This document shows positions 10,964-19,513 of a stretch of 64,000 nt of DNA, piece by piece. Numbering within the stretch: position 1 is the first letter of the stretch; each line of letters begins with the position of its first letter. The position numbers and the translations under genes were made by a program. This DNA is from Pyrinomonadaceae bacterium. GTDB lineage: Bacteria > Acidobacteriota > Blastocatellia > Pyrinomonadales > Pyrinomonadaceae. The DNA lies in the NCBI GenBank assembly GCA_026129865.1, contig JAHCHG010000013.1:62001-126000 (forward strand), written 5' to 3'. The notes under the pieces are model-generated. The model did not search any database. It worked only from the letters and a program-made list of their open reading frames with translations, and was not told the origin of the DNA.

Positions 10964-11063
10964 AACCGCCTGCGTAAGCGGGCGGTTAAACGGCGCGATT
11001 CCGATTTCCGCGGAACATTTAGAACTCAAACTTAAACCATCCGCTGCCGCAGATGGTACTGAC
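10964..11063. repeat. Palindromic doublet, family alpha (REPIN-like), intergenic
   Basis: Two related palindromes in opposite orientation between rng and the next gene. The first, at 10964-10987, pairs AACCGCCTGC with GCGGGCGGTT. The second, at 11031-11063, pairs CCATCCGC with GCAGATGG and ends in GTACTGAC. The same doublet, with the GTCAGAACC-type ends outside or mirrored, recurs inside the M1 aminopeptidase gene and inside sufD. Confidence 0.7.
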
Positions 11064-11104
11064 AGCAGCGGTCGGAACCGCAAAAAACAAAGACCTTCGC
11101 GAAT

Positions 11105-12232
11105 TCAAAACTTTAATTTTTCCGCTTCCTTCGCCGATGCGGGTTTTTGAAAGATCGATCCGGGAATCTGTTTGTTGAAAACTATGTTTTCATAGTTTAC
11201 CCGCGATGAATGAAAATCACCGACGAAATGATCGACGACGAAAGGCGCTTTTATTCCGCCGACGTCGCGGTATTGCGCGAAGCGGTCTTCTTCTGTAATT
11301 TCCTTGCCTTCTTCCGTTTTTGAGTAAACGACCTTCATCGGAAATCCGCCGTCGTCAAATTCAAATTCGACGCTGAAACCGTCGCTGTAGAAGAGTTTCA
11401 CAACATCGTTTCGTTTCCCGAGCGTCGACGAACGGCGTCCGACATAGCTTAGCTGCGCGCCGGAATTTCGCCAATGCCCGCGTAGAAAATTGTCCATATT
11501 CGTGCGCATAGCGCGTGTAAATCCTTCGATCTGCAAAGGAGTTTGATCGGTCAGCGCCTCGACCGCGCCGTCGTAATACCAACCCGTACCGCCAAAATTT
11601 GCCTGAACGTTCTTAATACCGCGTTCTTTGAATTCGGTGATCTCTTTATCCGGATAAATGATCGCGTCAACGAAGGTCATATACGACCGACCGCGTTCGC
11701 CGCGCATAACGCTGAATTTCCCGTCGCTGTATTGCGTTTTTACGTTCAAATACTTTTGTCCCCCGAGCGTTTCGACCGCTTTTTTAATTACCGCTTCGGC
11801 TTTTGCAAGGTTTTCAGGATCGACGTCGGCGATCACCGGTTTTTCACGTTTGAACGAATATTCGATGATCTTGTAAACGGTTACCGCCTTGGTATTTTTG
11901 CGTTCGGCTTCAAACCGTATTTTCCCCGCGGCATCGATCGCGGCGTCGGTCAAACCGCCCGGAAGTGTGTTCAAAGGCGTGATCGCACCGACAAAACCGC
12001 TGTCTAAAAACTCGACGCGCAGCTTTTGCGTCTCTTCTAGATTTTCGCCGATCTTTTCCTGTTCCGCCGATAACTCCGGCTCCGGCTGGTAGACGATCTT
12101 CAGCGGCTTATCAGGATTTACAACCTGAGCATTCGGATTTCTGCGCGACTGCGAACTTTGTGCAAACGCAGAAATCGCGAAAACAGCGAGAGTCAGCGCG
12201 AAAAGAGCAATTATCTTAATTTGTTTTTTCAT
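11105..12232 (-). CDS. Secreted TonB_C-like / LolA-like two-domain protein
   Basis: I place the start at the ATG at 12230-12232, because a clear signal peptide (KKQIKIIALFALTLAVFAISAFAQ) begins there; the frame is open 33 codons further upstream. The mature protein is about 350 residues. An N-terminal segment (LRVEFLDSGFVGAITP ... ALDAAGKIRFEAERK-like) matches the pattern of TonB C-terminal domains. It is followed by an antiparallel-beta region of the LolA/RseB outer-membrane lipoprotein-sorting type (VMRGERGRSYMTFVDAI, GTGWYYDGA, FPMKVVYSK). Neither domain has a catalytic residue. The protein probably acts in the periplasm or outer membrane, but its exact role is unknown. Confidence 0.8.
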   Translation of the reverse strand: MKKQIKIIALFALTLAVFAISAFAQSSQSRRNPNAQVVNPDKPLKIVYQPEPELSAEQEKIGENLEETQKLRVEFLDSGFVGAITPLNTLPGGLTDAAIDAAGKIRFEAERKNTKAVTVYKIIEYSFKREKPVIADVDPENLAKAEAVIKKAVETLGGQKYLNVKTQYSDGKFSVMRGERGRSYMTFVDAIIYPDKEITEFKERGIKNVQANFGGTGWYYDGAVEALTDQTPLQIEGFTRAMRTNMDNFLRGHWRNSGAQLSYVGRRSSTLGKRNDVVKLFYSDGFSVEFEFDDGGFPMKVVYSKTEEGKEITEEDRFAQYRDVGGIKAPFVVDHFVGDFHSSRVNYENIVFNKQIPGSIFQKPASAKEAEKLKF

Positions 12233-12313
12233 TGATCTTAAAAAGTTTGTGAACGATCTTTTTGACGCAATTTCGCCTGCGGAAGTTGGATTTAAGGGAA
12301 AACTCGATCGATC

Positions 12314-12359
12314 AAAAAAAGGCTCCATCAACGAAATTTCGTTAAATAGAGCCTTTTTT
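12314..12359. terminator. Bidirectional terminator after the clpA-like gene
   Basis: AAAAAAAGGCTC pairs with GAGCCTTTTTT, with an inner AACGAAATTTCGTT palindrome. Poly-A and poly-T flank the stem, so it works in both directions. It ends the leftward heat-shock transcript 22 bp past the clpA-like stop. Confidence 0.85.
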
Positions 12360-12380
12360 CAAATTAAATTGCCGTCTGTA

Positions 12381-14660
12381 TTAGTTCAAACTGAACGAAA
12401 CATCCGGAACCACCGCGATCTCACCGTTTTCCGCGTCGACCTTGAAATTCGAAGCCGTTCGCCATTCGTTGGTGATCGGGATCTTCACTTTTTGATCGAT
12501 ATGGCGTTTCAGGAAACGAGCGCCGTACGTCGGCGAAAATCCTTTCTCCGTTAAAAGATCGATCGCTTCTTCCGTAACTTCGACAAATTTCCCCTGACGC
12601 TCCATCTGTTTTTTCAGTTTTTTCAGATAGATACGCGCAATGTCGCGAACTTCGTCCATCGTCAGCGGAGAAAAAACGACGATCTCGTCAATTCGGTTTC
12701 TAAACTCCGGTGAAAAACGCTGTTCGGCGGCTTTCATAACGGCATGTTTGATCTCTTTCATCTCGCCGGTCGATTTCTTACCGAACCCGAGCGGTTTTTC
12801 GTATTTCTTAAAACTTTCCGAACCGAGGTTGGAAGTCATAATTACGATCGCGTCCGAAAGATAAACCTTTTTGCCGCGCCCGTCGGTGATCCAGCCTTCG
12901 TCAAATGCCTGAAGAAATATGTTCATCAGCGATGGGTTTGCCTTTTCCACTTCATCCAACAGCAAAACCGTGTATGGATTTTCACGGATCTGTTCCGTCA
13001 AAATACCGCCGCGTTCCGATCCGACAATGCCGCGCGGCATTCCGATCAGTTTTTCAATGCCGACGGTTCCGTCGCCGTATTCGGACATATCGATGCGGAT
13101 CATTTTTTCTTCGTCGCCGAACATAAATTCAGCGACAGCCTTTGCAAGTTCCGTTTTACCGACGCCGGTCGGACCGAGGAAAAGCAGAACGCCGTCGGGC
13201 TTGTAATGATTTTCCTTAAGCGGACCTTTATTCAGCCGCAGACTCTGTGCAACCGCGCGGACGGCTTCCTTTTGACCGATCACGCGTTTGCCGAGCGATT
13301 TTTCCATTTCGGAAAACCGGTCGGTCGTGTCGCGAAAGATCATATCCTTCGGAATTCGAGATTCCTGCGAAATTACGTCGATGATATGTTCCGGTTTTAC
13401 GACCATCGAGGTCGGTTCGTTGATCTCGACCTTAACCGACGCAGTGTCGAGCCAACCGATCGCCTTATCCGGAAGATGTAGGTTTCGAATATACTTCGGC
13501 GACATTTCGAGCGCTGTATTTATCGCTTCGTCAGAGATCGTTACGGAATAATTTCTTTCGAGCCGCGGGCGAATTCCTAAAAGGATTTCCTTCGTCTCAT
13601 CGATCGACGGCTCGGTAACTTTGACCAGCCGGAAACGCCGTGCCAGCGCTTCATCTTCACCGATATATTCTTTGTATTCCGTCAATGTCGTCGCGCCGAT
13701 AATTCGAAGTTCGCCGCGAGCGAGCGACGATTTGAACATATTTCCCGCATCCGACGACGTTCCCATTGCCGAACCGGCGCCGATGATCGTATGCGCCTCG
13801 TCGATGAAGAGAATAATATGATCCTTCTCTTTCACCTCGTCGATGATGCCTTTGATGCGTTCTTCGAACATACCGCGCAGCATAGTTCCGGCGACAAGTC
13901 CGCCCATCTGCAGCTGAACGATGTGCGAATTTCGTAAACGTTCCGGAACCTTTTCCGGTTCAAGTTCGATCATCCGTGCAAGTCCTTCGACAACCGCGGT
14001 TTTACCGACGCCCGGTTCGCCGACAAGCATCGGCGAATTTGAACGTTCACGGTGCGAAAGGATCTCTATCATCTGACGAATCTCTTTCTCGCGACCGATC
14101 GTCGGAGGAAGTTTGTCCTGATGAGCAAGTTTATTTAAAGAAACGCCGAAATGCTTTAGATAAGAAGGAAGGGCGTACTTTTTTCGAGCCTTTTCTTCTT
14201 CTCTTTCACGTTTTTTGATGACAGTTCGCGCCGTCTGCGCGAGTTCTTCGGACGGAACGCCGAGATTTTGCAAGACATCGTTCAGCAAACTGCCGTCGTC
14301 GTTTGAAAGAACATAGAAAATGTCGCTTCCTTCGATAACGCGGCGACCCTGCGCGCGCGCTCGGTCCATTGACCGTTTAAACAGGTCTGTCGTTTCCGGC
14401 GCAATTCGAAATCCCTTTCCGGAATGCTGGCGCGATGATTCGATCCGTTTTTCGATCAACAGCTTGACCGACCGCGGATCGACGGAAAGATCCCGCATCG
14501 TCGAATTAAAGAGTTCGTTTTCTTCTTCCGCCAGCGCGTGAAGAATATGTTCAACCGAGACATAATTTTGTTCCCGGCGCTTCGATTCATCGAGTGCGGT
14601 TTCCAAAACACGCTGTCCGCTCTCGCCAAATTTATCTTTGTATGCGTCAATATCTGCCAT
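12381..14660 (-). CDS. clpA: ClpA/ClpC-type ATP-dependent Clp protease ATPase subunit
   Basis: A 759-residue Hsp100 unfoldase. It has an N-terminal Clp_N double repeat (about 1-145), a first AAA+ domain with Walker A GEPGVGKT and Walker B ILFIDEAH, and a second AAA+ domain with Walker A GPTGVGKT. There is no M-domain coiled coil between the AAA+ domains, which separates it from ClpB and gives ClpA-like length. A tripeptide LGF in the second AAA+ domain (EKPLGFGKKS) is at the site of the ClpP-docking loop, so it should feed substrates to ClpP. No clpP or clpS lies in the window. It is the last gene of the leftward heat-shock cluster, 282 bp after grpE. Confidence 0.92.
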   Translation of the reverse strand: MADIDAYKDKFGESGQRVLETALDESKRREQNYVSVEHILHALAEEENELFNSTMRDLSVDPRSVKLLIEKRIESSRQHSGKGFRIAPETTDLFKRSMDRARAQGRRVIEGSDIFYVLSNDDGSLLNDVLQNLGVPSEELAQTARTVIKKREREEEKARKKYALPSYLKHFGVSLNKLAHQDKLPPTIGREKEIRQMIEILSHRERSNSPMLVGEPGVGKTAVVEGLARMIELEPEKVPERLRNSHIVQLQMGGLVAGTMLRGMFEERIKGIIDEVKEKDHIILFIDEAHTIIGAGSAMGTSSDAGNMFKSSLARGELRIIGATTLTEYKEYIGEDEALARRFRLVKVTEPSIDETKEILLGIRPRLERNYSVTISDEAINTALEMSPKYIRNLHLPDKAIGWLDTASVKVEINEPTSMVVKPEHIIDVISQESRIPKDMIFRDTTDRFSEMEKSLGKRVIGQKEAVRAVAQSLRLNKGPLKENHYKPDGVLLFLGPTGVGKTELAKAVAEFMFGDEEKMIRIDMSEYGDGTVGIEKLIGMPRGIVGSERGGILTEQIRENPYTVLLLDEVEKANPSLMNIFLQAFDEGWITDGRGKKVYLSDAIVIMTSNLGSESFKKYEKPLGFGKKSTGEMKEIKHAVMKAAEQRFSPEFRNRIDEIVVFSPLTMDEVRDIARIYLKKLKKQMERQGKFVEVTEEAIDLLTEKGFSPTYGARFLKRHIDQKVKIPITNEWRTASNFKVDAENGEIAVVPDVSFSLN

Positions 14661-14880
14661 AAAATTCTCTCAGATCCGTAAATTCAAACTCTTCGATGCC
14701 GCAATTCGGACAACTTCTGTCTGCTTAATAGTAGCACTTGAAAAACCCATCGAAAAGGAAAAATTGAAAAGAACAAAAATCGTTCGTCCATTACTTAAAC
14801 GTCGATCGAATATCGATGGTTCGTCCGTATTTCACTTCGAATTTGTTCTTAATTTAGATTTTTTCATCTTTTAGACAACA

Positions 14881-14904
14881 AGATCAGCCGCAGCGGGCTG
14901 ATCT
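14881..14904. terminator. Hairpin downstream of grpE
   Basis: Perfect 9-bp stem AGATCAGCC / GGCTGATCT with a 6-nt loop, 39 bp after the grpE stop in the leftward direction. The minus-strand T tract is weak and the plus-strand side reads TTTTA, so it may be an attenuator rather than a full terminator ahead of the clpA-like gene. Confidence 0.55.
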
Positions 14905-14942
14905 TTTACTGCCAATTCCCTTAAATAACCGCGAGAATTCGT

Positions 14943-15614
14943 TTAATTTCCCGCCTTTTGCGACGCCGCACGACCGACCTGAACACGTGCCGGGCGAAGC
15001 AGCTGTTCGCCGAACGTATAGCCGCGCGAATATTCCGCAGAAACGACTTCGTCCAGTTCCGGGTCGACCTCGACCATATCGACGGCTTCATGCTTTTCCG
15101 GGTCAAACTTCGTTCCGACCGCCGGAACCGGCTGAACGCCGACGCTCATCAGCGCCTGTTCGAACGAACGCGCCGTTCCTTTTACGCCGGCAAGTAAATT
15201 CTCGAGCGACGAATCGGTCTGCGCGTGTTCTATCGCTAGATTCAAATTATCCAGGACCGGCAAAAGCGTCGCCAAAAAATCAAACTGCCCCTGACGCGCA
15301 CGCTGTTCGAGCGTTCTCGTCAAACGCGTCCGCATTTCAGCGGTTTCCCGCTCGAGGTTGCTTTTCGCTTCGTCAAACCGTTTTTGCACATCGACCAGCT
15401 TTGCCTCAGCCACCTGGTAACGGCTCTGCGCCGCTTCGAGCTCGGATTCAAGCCTTGATACTTCCGGTGATTTTGTTTTCACTTCCGGTTCTTCCTCAAC
15501 CTCAATGTTTATCCGTTCGCCGTTTTCATCAAATCGGCGCTTATCGTTTACCTTTATTTTTTCTTCGTTCAATTCTTCTTCGTTCATTTCCGTCTTTTTA
15601 TTAAACCAGCTCAT
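14943..15614 (-). CDS. grpE: GrpE, nucleotide exchange factor of DnaK
   Basis: The start is set at the ATG at 15612-15614 (MSWFNKKTEMNEEE); the frame is open 15 codons further upstream but without support. The product is 223 residues: an acidic disordered N-terminus, a long coiled coil (about 55-115) typical of the GrpE dimer, and the C-terminal beta domain with the GrpE signature (FDPEKHEAVDMVEVDP, GYTFGEQLLRPARVQVG). It stimulates ADP release from DnaK. Unusually, neither dnaK nor dnaJ adjoins it; here it sits between clpB and the clpA-like gene. Confidence 0.95.
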   Translation of the reverse strand: MSWFNKKTEMNEEELNEEKIKVNDKRRFDENGERINIEVEEEPEVKTKSPEVSRLESELEAAQSRYQVAEAKLVDVQKRFDEAKSNLERETAEMRTRLTRTLEQRARQGQFDFLATLLPVLDNLNLAIEHAQTDSSLENLLAGVKGTARSFEQALMSVGVQPVPAVGTKFDPEKHEAVDMVEVDPELDEVVSAEYSRGYTFGEQLLRPARVQVGRAASQKAGN

Positions 15615-15712
15615 TATTAAAAATTTAGTGAATAGATTCCGTTGCGTTAAGAATACCAAATAAACGATTGAACAGCCTATTCACGAAATTTTACCAAATA
15701 ACGCCGGCATTC

Positions 15713-18322
15713 TTACGCCGAAGCTCTCGAAGCGCCGGGCGTAAATTTCATTTCGCCGTCTTCGGCAGAAACTTTTACGCTCTGCCCGGAGGAAATTTCG
15801 CCGCCCAAAAGCTTCATTGCCAGCGGATTCTGGATCAGCGTCTGGATCGCACGTTTCAACGGTCGCGCACCAAATGCAGGGTCGTATCCTTCCTTGACAA
15901 GCAGCGCCCGCGCCGAATCGTCGAGTTCGATCGTAATGTCTTTTTCGTCCATCAGCTTTCGCAAACGTTCGAGCTGAACGTCTATGATCTTTGCGATCTC
16001 CGCTTCGGTAAGCTGGCTAAAGACAACGATGTCGTCAATTCTATTCAGAAATTCCGGCTTGAAATGATTTCTCAAAACTTCCAGAACCATCTCTTTGACC
16101 GGCGTATCGACCAGCGCATTTGCCGATTGGATCTCGCGCGAGCCGAGATTGCTCGTCATTATCATTACGGTATTTTTGAAATCGACAGTTCGACCTTTGG
16201 AATCGGTCAAACGACCCTCATCCAAAATCTGAAGCAAAATATTGAAAACATCCGGATGCGCTTTTTCGATCTCGTCGAACAAAATTACCGAATACGGACG
16301 GCGCCGGACGGCTTCGGTCAGCTGACCGCCTTCTTCATAGCCGACGTACCCCGGAGGCGCACCGATCATCCGCGCGACGGCGTGTTTTTCCATATATTCC
16401 GACATATCAAGCCGGATCATCGACCGTTCGTCGTCGAACAAAAATTCTGCCAGCGCCCGCGCCGTTTCTGTTTTACCGACACCTGTCGGTCCCAAAAAGA
16501 TAAATGAGCCGACCGGACGATTCGGATCCTGCAAGCCCGCGCGCGAACGCCGAACCGCGTTCGCAACCGCGCTCAATGCTTCGTCCTGACCGATAACGCG
16601 CGAACGAAGACGGTCTTCCATCGAAACAAGTTTTTGCATTTCGCCTTCGAGCATTTTAGAAACCGGAACGCCGGTCCATTTTGCTACGACTTCCGCGACG
16701 TCTTCTTCGTCTACTTCCTCTTTGAGCATCACTCCTTCGCCCTGAAGTTCAGCGAGCCGGTTTTGCTCGTCTTCGAGCTGTTTTTCGAGTTCCGGGATCT
16801 TGCCGTACTGCAGTTCAGCAGCGCGGTTCAGGTCGCCTGCCTGGCGAGCCTGTTCCAGCTCAAGCCGCGCTTTTTCAAGCTCTTCTTTTGCCGAGCGCAT
16901 CTTGTTGATCTCTTCCTTTTCGGATTGCCATTGCGCCTTCATTGCAGAAGAATCTTCCTGCAGATCGGCGATGCGGCGTTCGATATCCGCAAGGCGTTCC
17001 TTCGATTTTTCGTCGGTTTCGCGACCGAGCGCCTGTTTTTCGATCTCAAGCTGAAGAATTTCGCGCTCGAGTTCGTCGATCTCCTGCGGCAAACTGTCGA
17101 TCTCAATTCGCAGACGCGACGCCGCTTCATCGATCAGGTCGATCGCCTTGTCCGGCAAAAATCTGTCGGAAATATAACGATGCGAAAGAGTTGCCGCCGC
17201 GACGATGGCTGAATCCTTAATCCGGACGCCGTGATGAACCTCGTATTTTTCCTTCAATCCGCGAAGGATCGAGATCGTGTCTTCGACATTCGGTTCGGCA
17301 ATGTAAACCTGCTGAAAACGACGTTCGAGCGCGGCGTCTTTTTCGATATATTTCTTGTATTCATTGAGCGTTGTCGCACCGACCGCCTTCAGAGTTCCGC
17401 GCGCCAGCGCCGGTTTCAGCATATTCGAAGCGTCGATCGCGCCTTCCGAAGCGCCCGCGCCGACCAATGTATGAAGCTCGTCGATGAACAAAATTATCTG
17501 ACCGTTCGAGCCTTCGACTTCCTTCAAAACCGCTTTCAAACGGTCTTCAAACTCACCGCGATACTTTGCACCCGCCAACATCGCGCCCAGATCCAAAGAA
17601 ACAAGCTTTTTGTTCTTAAGAGTTTCCGGAACGTCGCCCGAAACGATTCGCTGCGCCAAACCTTCGACGATCGCGGTTTTACCGACGCCCGGTTCGCCGA
17701 TCAAAACCGGATTATTCTTGCGTCTTCGCGACAATATCTGTATCGAACGGCGAATTTCATCATCGCGCCCGATGACCGGATCGAGTTTTCCCTTGCGCGC
17801 AAGTTCCGTCAGATCCTGCGCATACTTTTCGAGCGCCTGAAAATTTTCTTCGGCATTTTGATCCGTAATTCGCGAACCGCCGCGCATTTGTTCGACGACC
17901 TTTAGCAGGTCTTCTTTTGTTACGCCGTTTGTCCGCAGAATTCTGCCTGCATCGCCTTCTTTTTCATCGGCGATGACCATCAAAAGATGCTCGGTCGAAA
18001 CATATTCGTCCTGCATCGCTTCGGCTTCTTTCTGCGCGTTTTGAAAAACGGTATTTATCCGCGAACTAAAAAATTGCTGCCCGCCGGAAACCTTGGGAAA
18101 TTTTTCGATGACCGTTTCGATCTCGCTCAAAACCGCCTGCGGATTGGCGCCGATCTTTCCGAGAATCGGTCTAACGACGCCTTCTTTCTGCTGAAGCATC
18201 GATGAAAGAAGATGTTCCGGCTCGACCTGCTGATTCTGATTTTTTTCGGCAACACCGATCGCTTCCTGAACGGCTTCCTGTCCGCGAATTGTAAATCTGT
18301 CAAATCTCATTGCTTTATTCAA
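15713..18322 (-). CDS. clpB: ClpB, protein disaggregase
   Basis: An 869-residue Hsp100 disaggregase, normal for the family. An N-terminal Clp_N domain is followed by AAA1 (Walker A GEPGVGKT, Walker B ILFIDELH), the M-domain coiled coil that binds DnaK (about residues 405-520, rich in E/K/R/L), and AAA2 (Walker A GPTGVGKT). The ATG at residue 5 ([15 protein letters not shown]) is the start usual in homologues and is an alternative to the one given. It works with DnaK/DnaJ/GrpE to resolubilise aggregates. It lies 98 bp upstream of grpE and 88 bp downstream of hsp20, in one leftward cluster. Confidence 0.96.
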   Translation of the reverse strand: MNKAMRFDRFTIRGQEAVQEAIGVAEKNQNQQVEPEHLLSSMLQQKEGVVRPILGKIGANPQAVLSEIETVIEKFPKVSGGQQFFSSRINTVFQNAQKEAEAMQDEYVSTEHLLMVIADEKEGDAGRILRTNGVTKEDLLKVVEQMRGGSRITDQNAEENFQALEKYAQDLTELARKGKLDPVIGRDDEIRRSIQILSRRRKNNPVLIGEPGVGKTAIVEGLAQRIVSGDVPETLKNKKLVSLDLGAMLAGAKYRGEFEDRLKAVLKEVEGSNGQIILFIDELHTLVGAGASEGAIDASNMLKPALARGTLKAVGATTLNEYKKYIEKDAALERRFQQVYIAEPNVEDTISILRGLKEKYEVHHGVRIKDSAIVAAATLSHRYISDRFLPDKAIDLIDEAASRLRIEIDSLPQEIDELEREILQLEIEKQALGRETDEKSKERLADIERRIADLQEDSSAMKAQWQSEKEEINKMRSAKEELEKARLELEQARQAGDLNRAAELQYGKIPELEKQLEDEQNRLAELQGEGVMLKEEVDEEDVAEVVAKWTGVPVSKMLEGEMQKLVSMEDRLRSRVIGQDEALSAVANAVRRSRAGLQDPNRPVGSFIFLGPTGVGKTETARALAEFLFDDERSMIRLDMSEYMEKHAVARMIGAPPGYVGYEEGGQLTEAVRRRPYSVILFDEIEKAHPDVFNILLQILDEGRLTDSKGRTVDFKNTVMIMTSNLGSREIQSANALVDTPVKEMVLEVLRNHFKPEFLNRIDDIVVFSQLTEAEIAKIIDVQLERLRKLMDEKDITIELDDSARALLVKEGYDPAFGARPLKRAIQTLIQNPLAMKLLGGEISSGQSVKVSAEDGEMKFTPGASRASA

Positions 18323-18328
18323 AAAATC

Positions 18329-18398
18329 ACCGCAGAGACGCGGAGGCAGAAAGGCTTTTAATAAAAAATCTCATTCACGCCTCTGCGTCGCTGCGGGG
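18329..18398. repeat. Inverted repeat with CCGCAGAGACGC-type arms
   Basis: The left arm 18329-18347 and right arm 18378-18398 are imperfect reverse complements (arms of the type CCGCAG-GACGC-GAGGC). The hairpin fills most of the hsp20-clpB gap. Repeats of this arm type are common as dispersed intergenic elements in many bacterial genomes; the plus-strand frame across it translates to the typical spurious peptide [10 protein letters not shown]...SASLR. It could act as an attenuator or mRNA-stability element between the two genes. Confidence 0.65.
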
Positions 18399-18410
18399 AA
18401 ATAACTGTCG

Positions 18411-18905
18411 TCAAGCGGCATTGTTTGCCGTTGCTTCGATCGTCTTCGGTTCGGAATCCTGTCCCGAAATTTCGATCTTACGCGCCTTCGCTTCTTCGCG
18501 TTTCGGCAGCGTTACGGTCAACACACCGTTTTGAAATTCCGCCTTGATGTCCTCGGTCGAAACCGTTCGCGGCAGATTAAACGACCGCGTAAACGAGCCG
18601 TAAGCTCTTTCAACGCGGTGATAGTTGTCGCGTTCGTCCTTCTTTTCGAAATGACGTTCACCTTTGAGCGTGATCACGCTGTTTTCGATCGAAAGTTCAA
18701 AATCGTCACGCTTCATTCCCGGAAGCTCCGCTTCCAAAACGATCTGGTTTTCGCCTTCGTAAATATCGACGCTCGGCGACCAGCCGGCGGACATCTCTTC
18801 CTGATTCGAAAGACGCGGTACGCTCGAGCTGAATAAACGGTTCATTTCATCCTGCAAATTTCTCAAATCCCTGAATGGATCGTATTTCATAATATTCATA
18901 ATCAT
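18411..18905 (-). CDS. Hsp20 / alpha-crystallin small heat shock protein
   Basis: A 164-residue holdase chaperone. A short variable N-terminus (MKYDPFRDLRNLQDEMNRLF) is followed by the alpha-crystallin domain (about 45-140, with AELPGMKRDDFELSIENSVITLKG and the FQNGVLTVTLPK signature) and a C-terminal tail. ARKIEI is an I/V-x-I/V-type anchor. SD AGGAG precedes the first of three closely spaced ATGs. It is the first gene of the leftward heat-shock cluster and has its own consensus promoter overlapped by a HAIR-like operator. Confidence 0.95.
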   Translation of the reverse strand: MIMNIMKYDPFRDLRNLQDEMNRLFSSSVPRLSNQEEMSAGWSPSVDIYEGENQIVLEAELPGMKRDDFELSIENSVITLKGERHFEKKDERDNYHRVERAYGSFTRSFNLPRTVSTEDIKAEFQNGVLTVTLPKREEAKARKIEISGQDSEPKTIEATANNAA

Positions 18906-18970
18906 TTATCTCCTAATTTACTTCTTTAGAATTTAATGACTAAGATATTTCGATTGCTTAGTCTGTAAGC

Positions 18971-18999
18971 ATAATAAAACTTGAGTGTGTTTGTGTCAA
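18971..18999 (-). promoter_or_regulatory. Sigma-70 promoter of the hsp20-clpB-grpE cluster
   Basis: On the minus strand TTGACA (18994-18999) and TATTAT (18971-18976) are separated by exactly 17 bp, about 65 bp upstream of hsp20. This is the best consensus promoter in the region. Confidence 0.8.
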
Positions 19000-19000
19000 G
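18980..19000. promoter_or_regulatory. HAIR-like operator (HspR site)
   Basis: CTTGAGT-N7-TGTCAAG, compared with the known HspR-associated inverted repeat CTTGAGT-N7-ACTCAAG: the left half is perfect, the right half matches 5 of 7, and the spacing is exact. It covers the -35 box and spacer of the promoter, as expected for repression by the MerR-family regulator HspR. No hspR gene is in the window. Confidence 0.65.
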
Positions 19001-19123
19001 TCCTCAGAATAATTTTTTAGGACAGGACTGACGAGTCCTTTTTCTGCTTTTTTAGGTGACACAAAGCGCTTTGAAATGTATATTTACCTACGCATACAAG
19101 AAATCTTTCAGCTTCAAAATCTT

Positions 19124-19510
19124 ATGACTTACCTATATTTTGGGATATTTAACATCCTGGCAGCGATAGTTCTGATCTATTTGAATTTTAGGAATGAAGA
19201 ATTGTTGTCGGAAGCGCAAAAAAAAGAACGGTCGCGGGCGCTTTTTGAGGCAAACAGTCTGAGCCGGATCGAAAATTGGAGCTTTCTCGCGGCGATCTTA
19301 GGGATCTTTCTGATCAATTATTTGGGATTTGCTTCGATATCTTCGACCTGGATCAATTTCCTAATTCTCGGACAGACGCTTTACACGATCTTCCGGAATC
19401 GTGCGATCTATCTGCGGCTTGAATTGCCTGAAGCGTTTATCACCAGAGAAATTCTATACCGTCTGGGTATACTCGCGCTGGTCGCTGTGTTTATGTTCTT
19501 CATTGTCTAA
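19124..19510 (+). CDS. Small four-helix integral membrane protein
   Basis: From the ATG at 19124 this is 128 residues with four predicted hydrophobic helices (about 1-18, 50-68, 73-90, 108-128) and a charged loop after the first (RNEELLSEAQKKERSR). The frame is open to an earlier ATG at 19076. I do not recognise the family. It ends 3 bp before the nucleoside permease gene, so it is probably co-transcribed. It could be an accessory membrane subunit, but this is only context. Confidence 0.7.
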   Translation: MTYLYFGIFNILAAIVLIYLNFRNEELLSEAQKKERSRALFEANSLSRIENWSFLAAILGIFLINYLGFASISSTWINFLILGQTLYTIFRNRAIYLRLELPEAFITREILYRLGILALVAVFMFFIV

Positions 19511-19513
19511 TCT

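Noticed and set aside
18310-18534. A 74-codon plus-strand frame between clpB and hsp20
   Set aside because: It translates the dispersed inverted repeat (HRRDAEAER-type peptide) and then the antisense of hsp20.
19020-19046. Short hairpin GGACT/AGTCC with T run before the membrane protein gene
   Set aside because: The stem is only five to six bases and sits in a divergent promoter region, so it is too weak to call.
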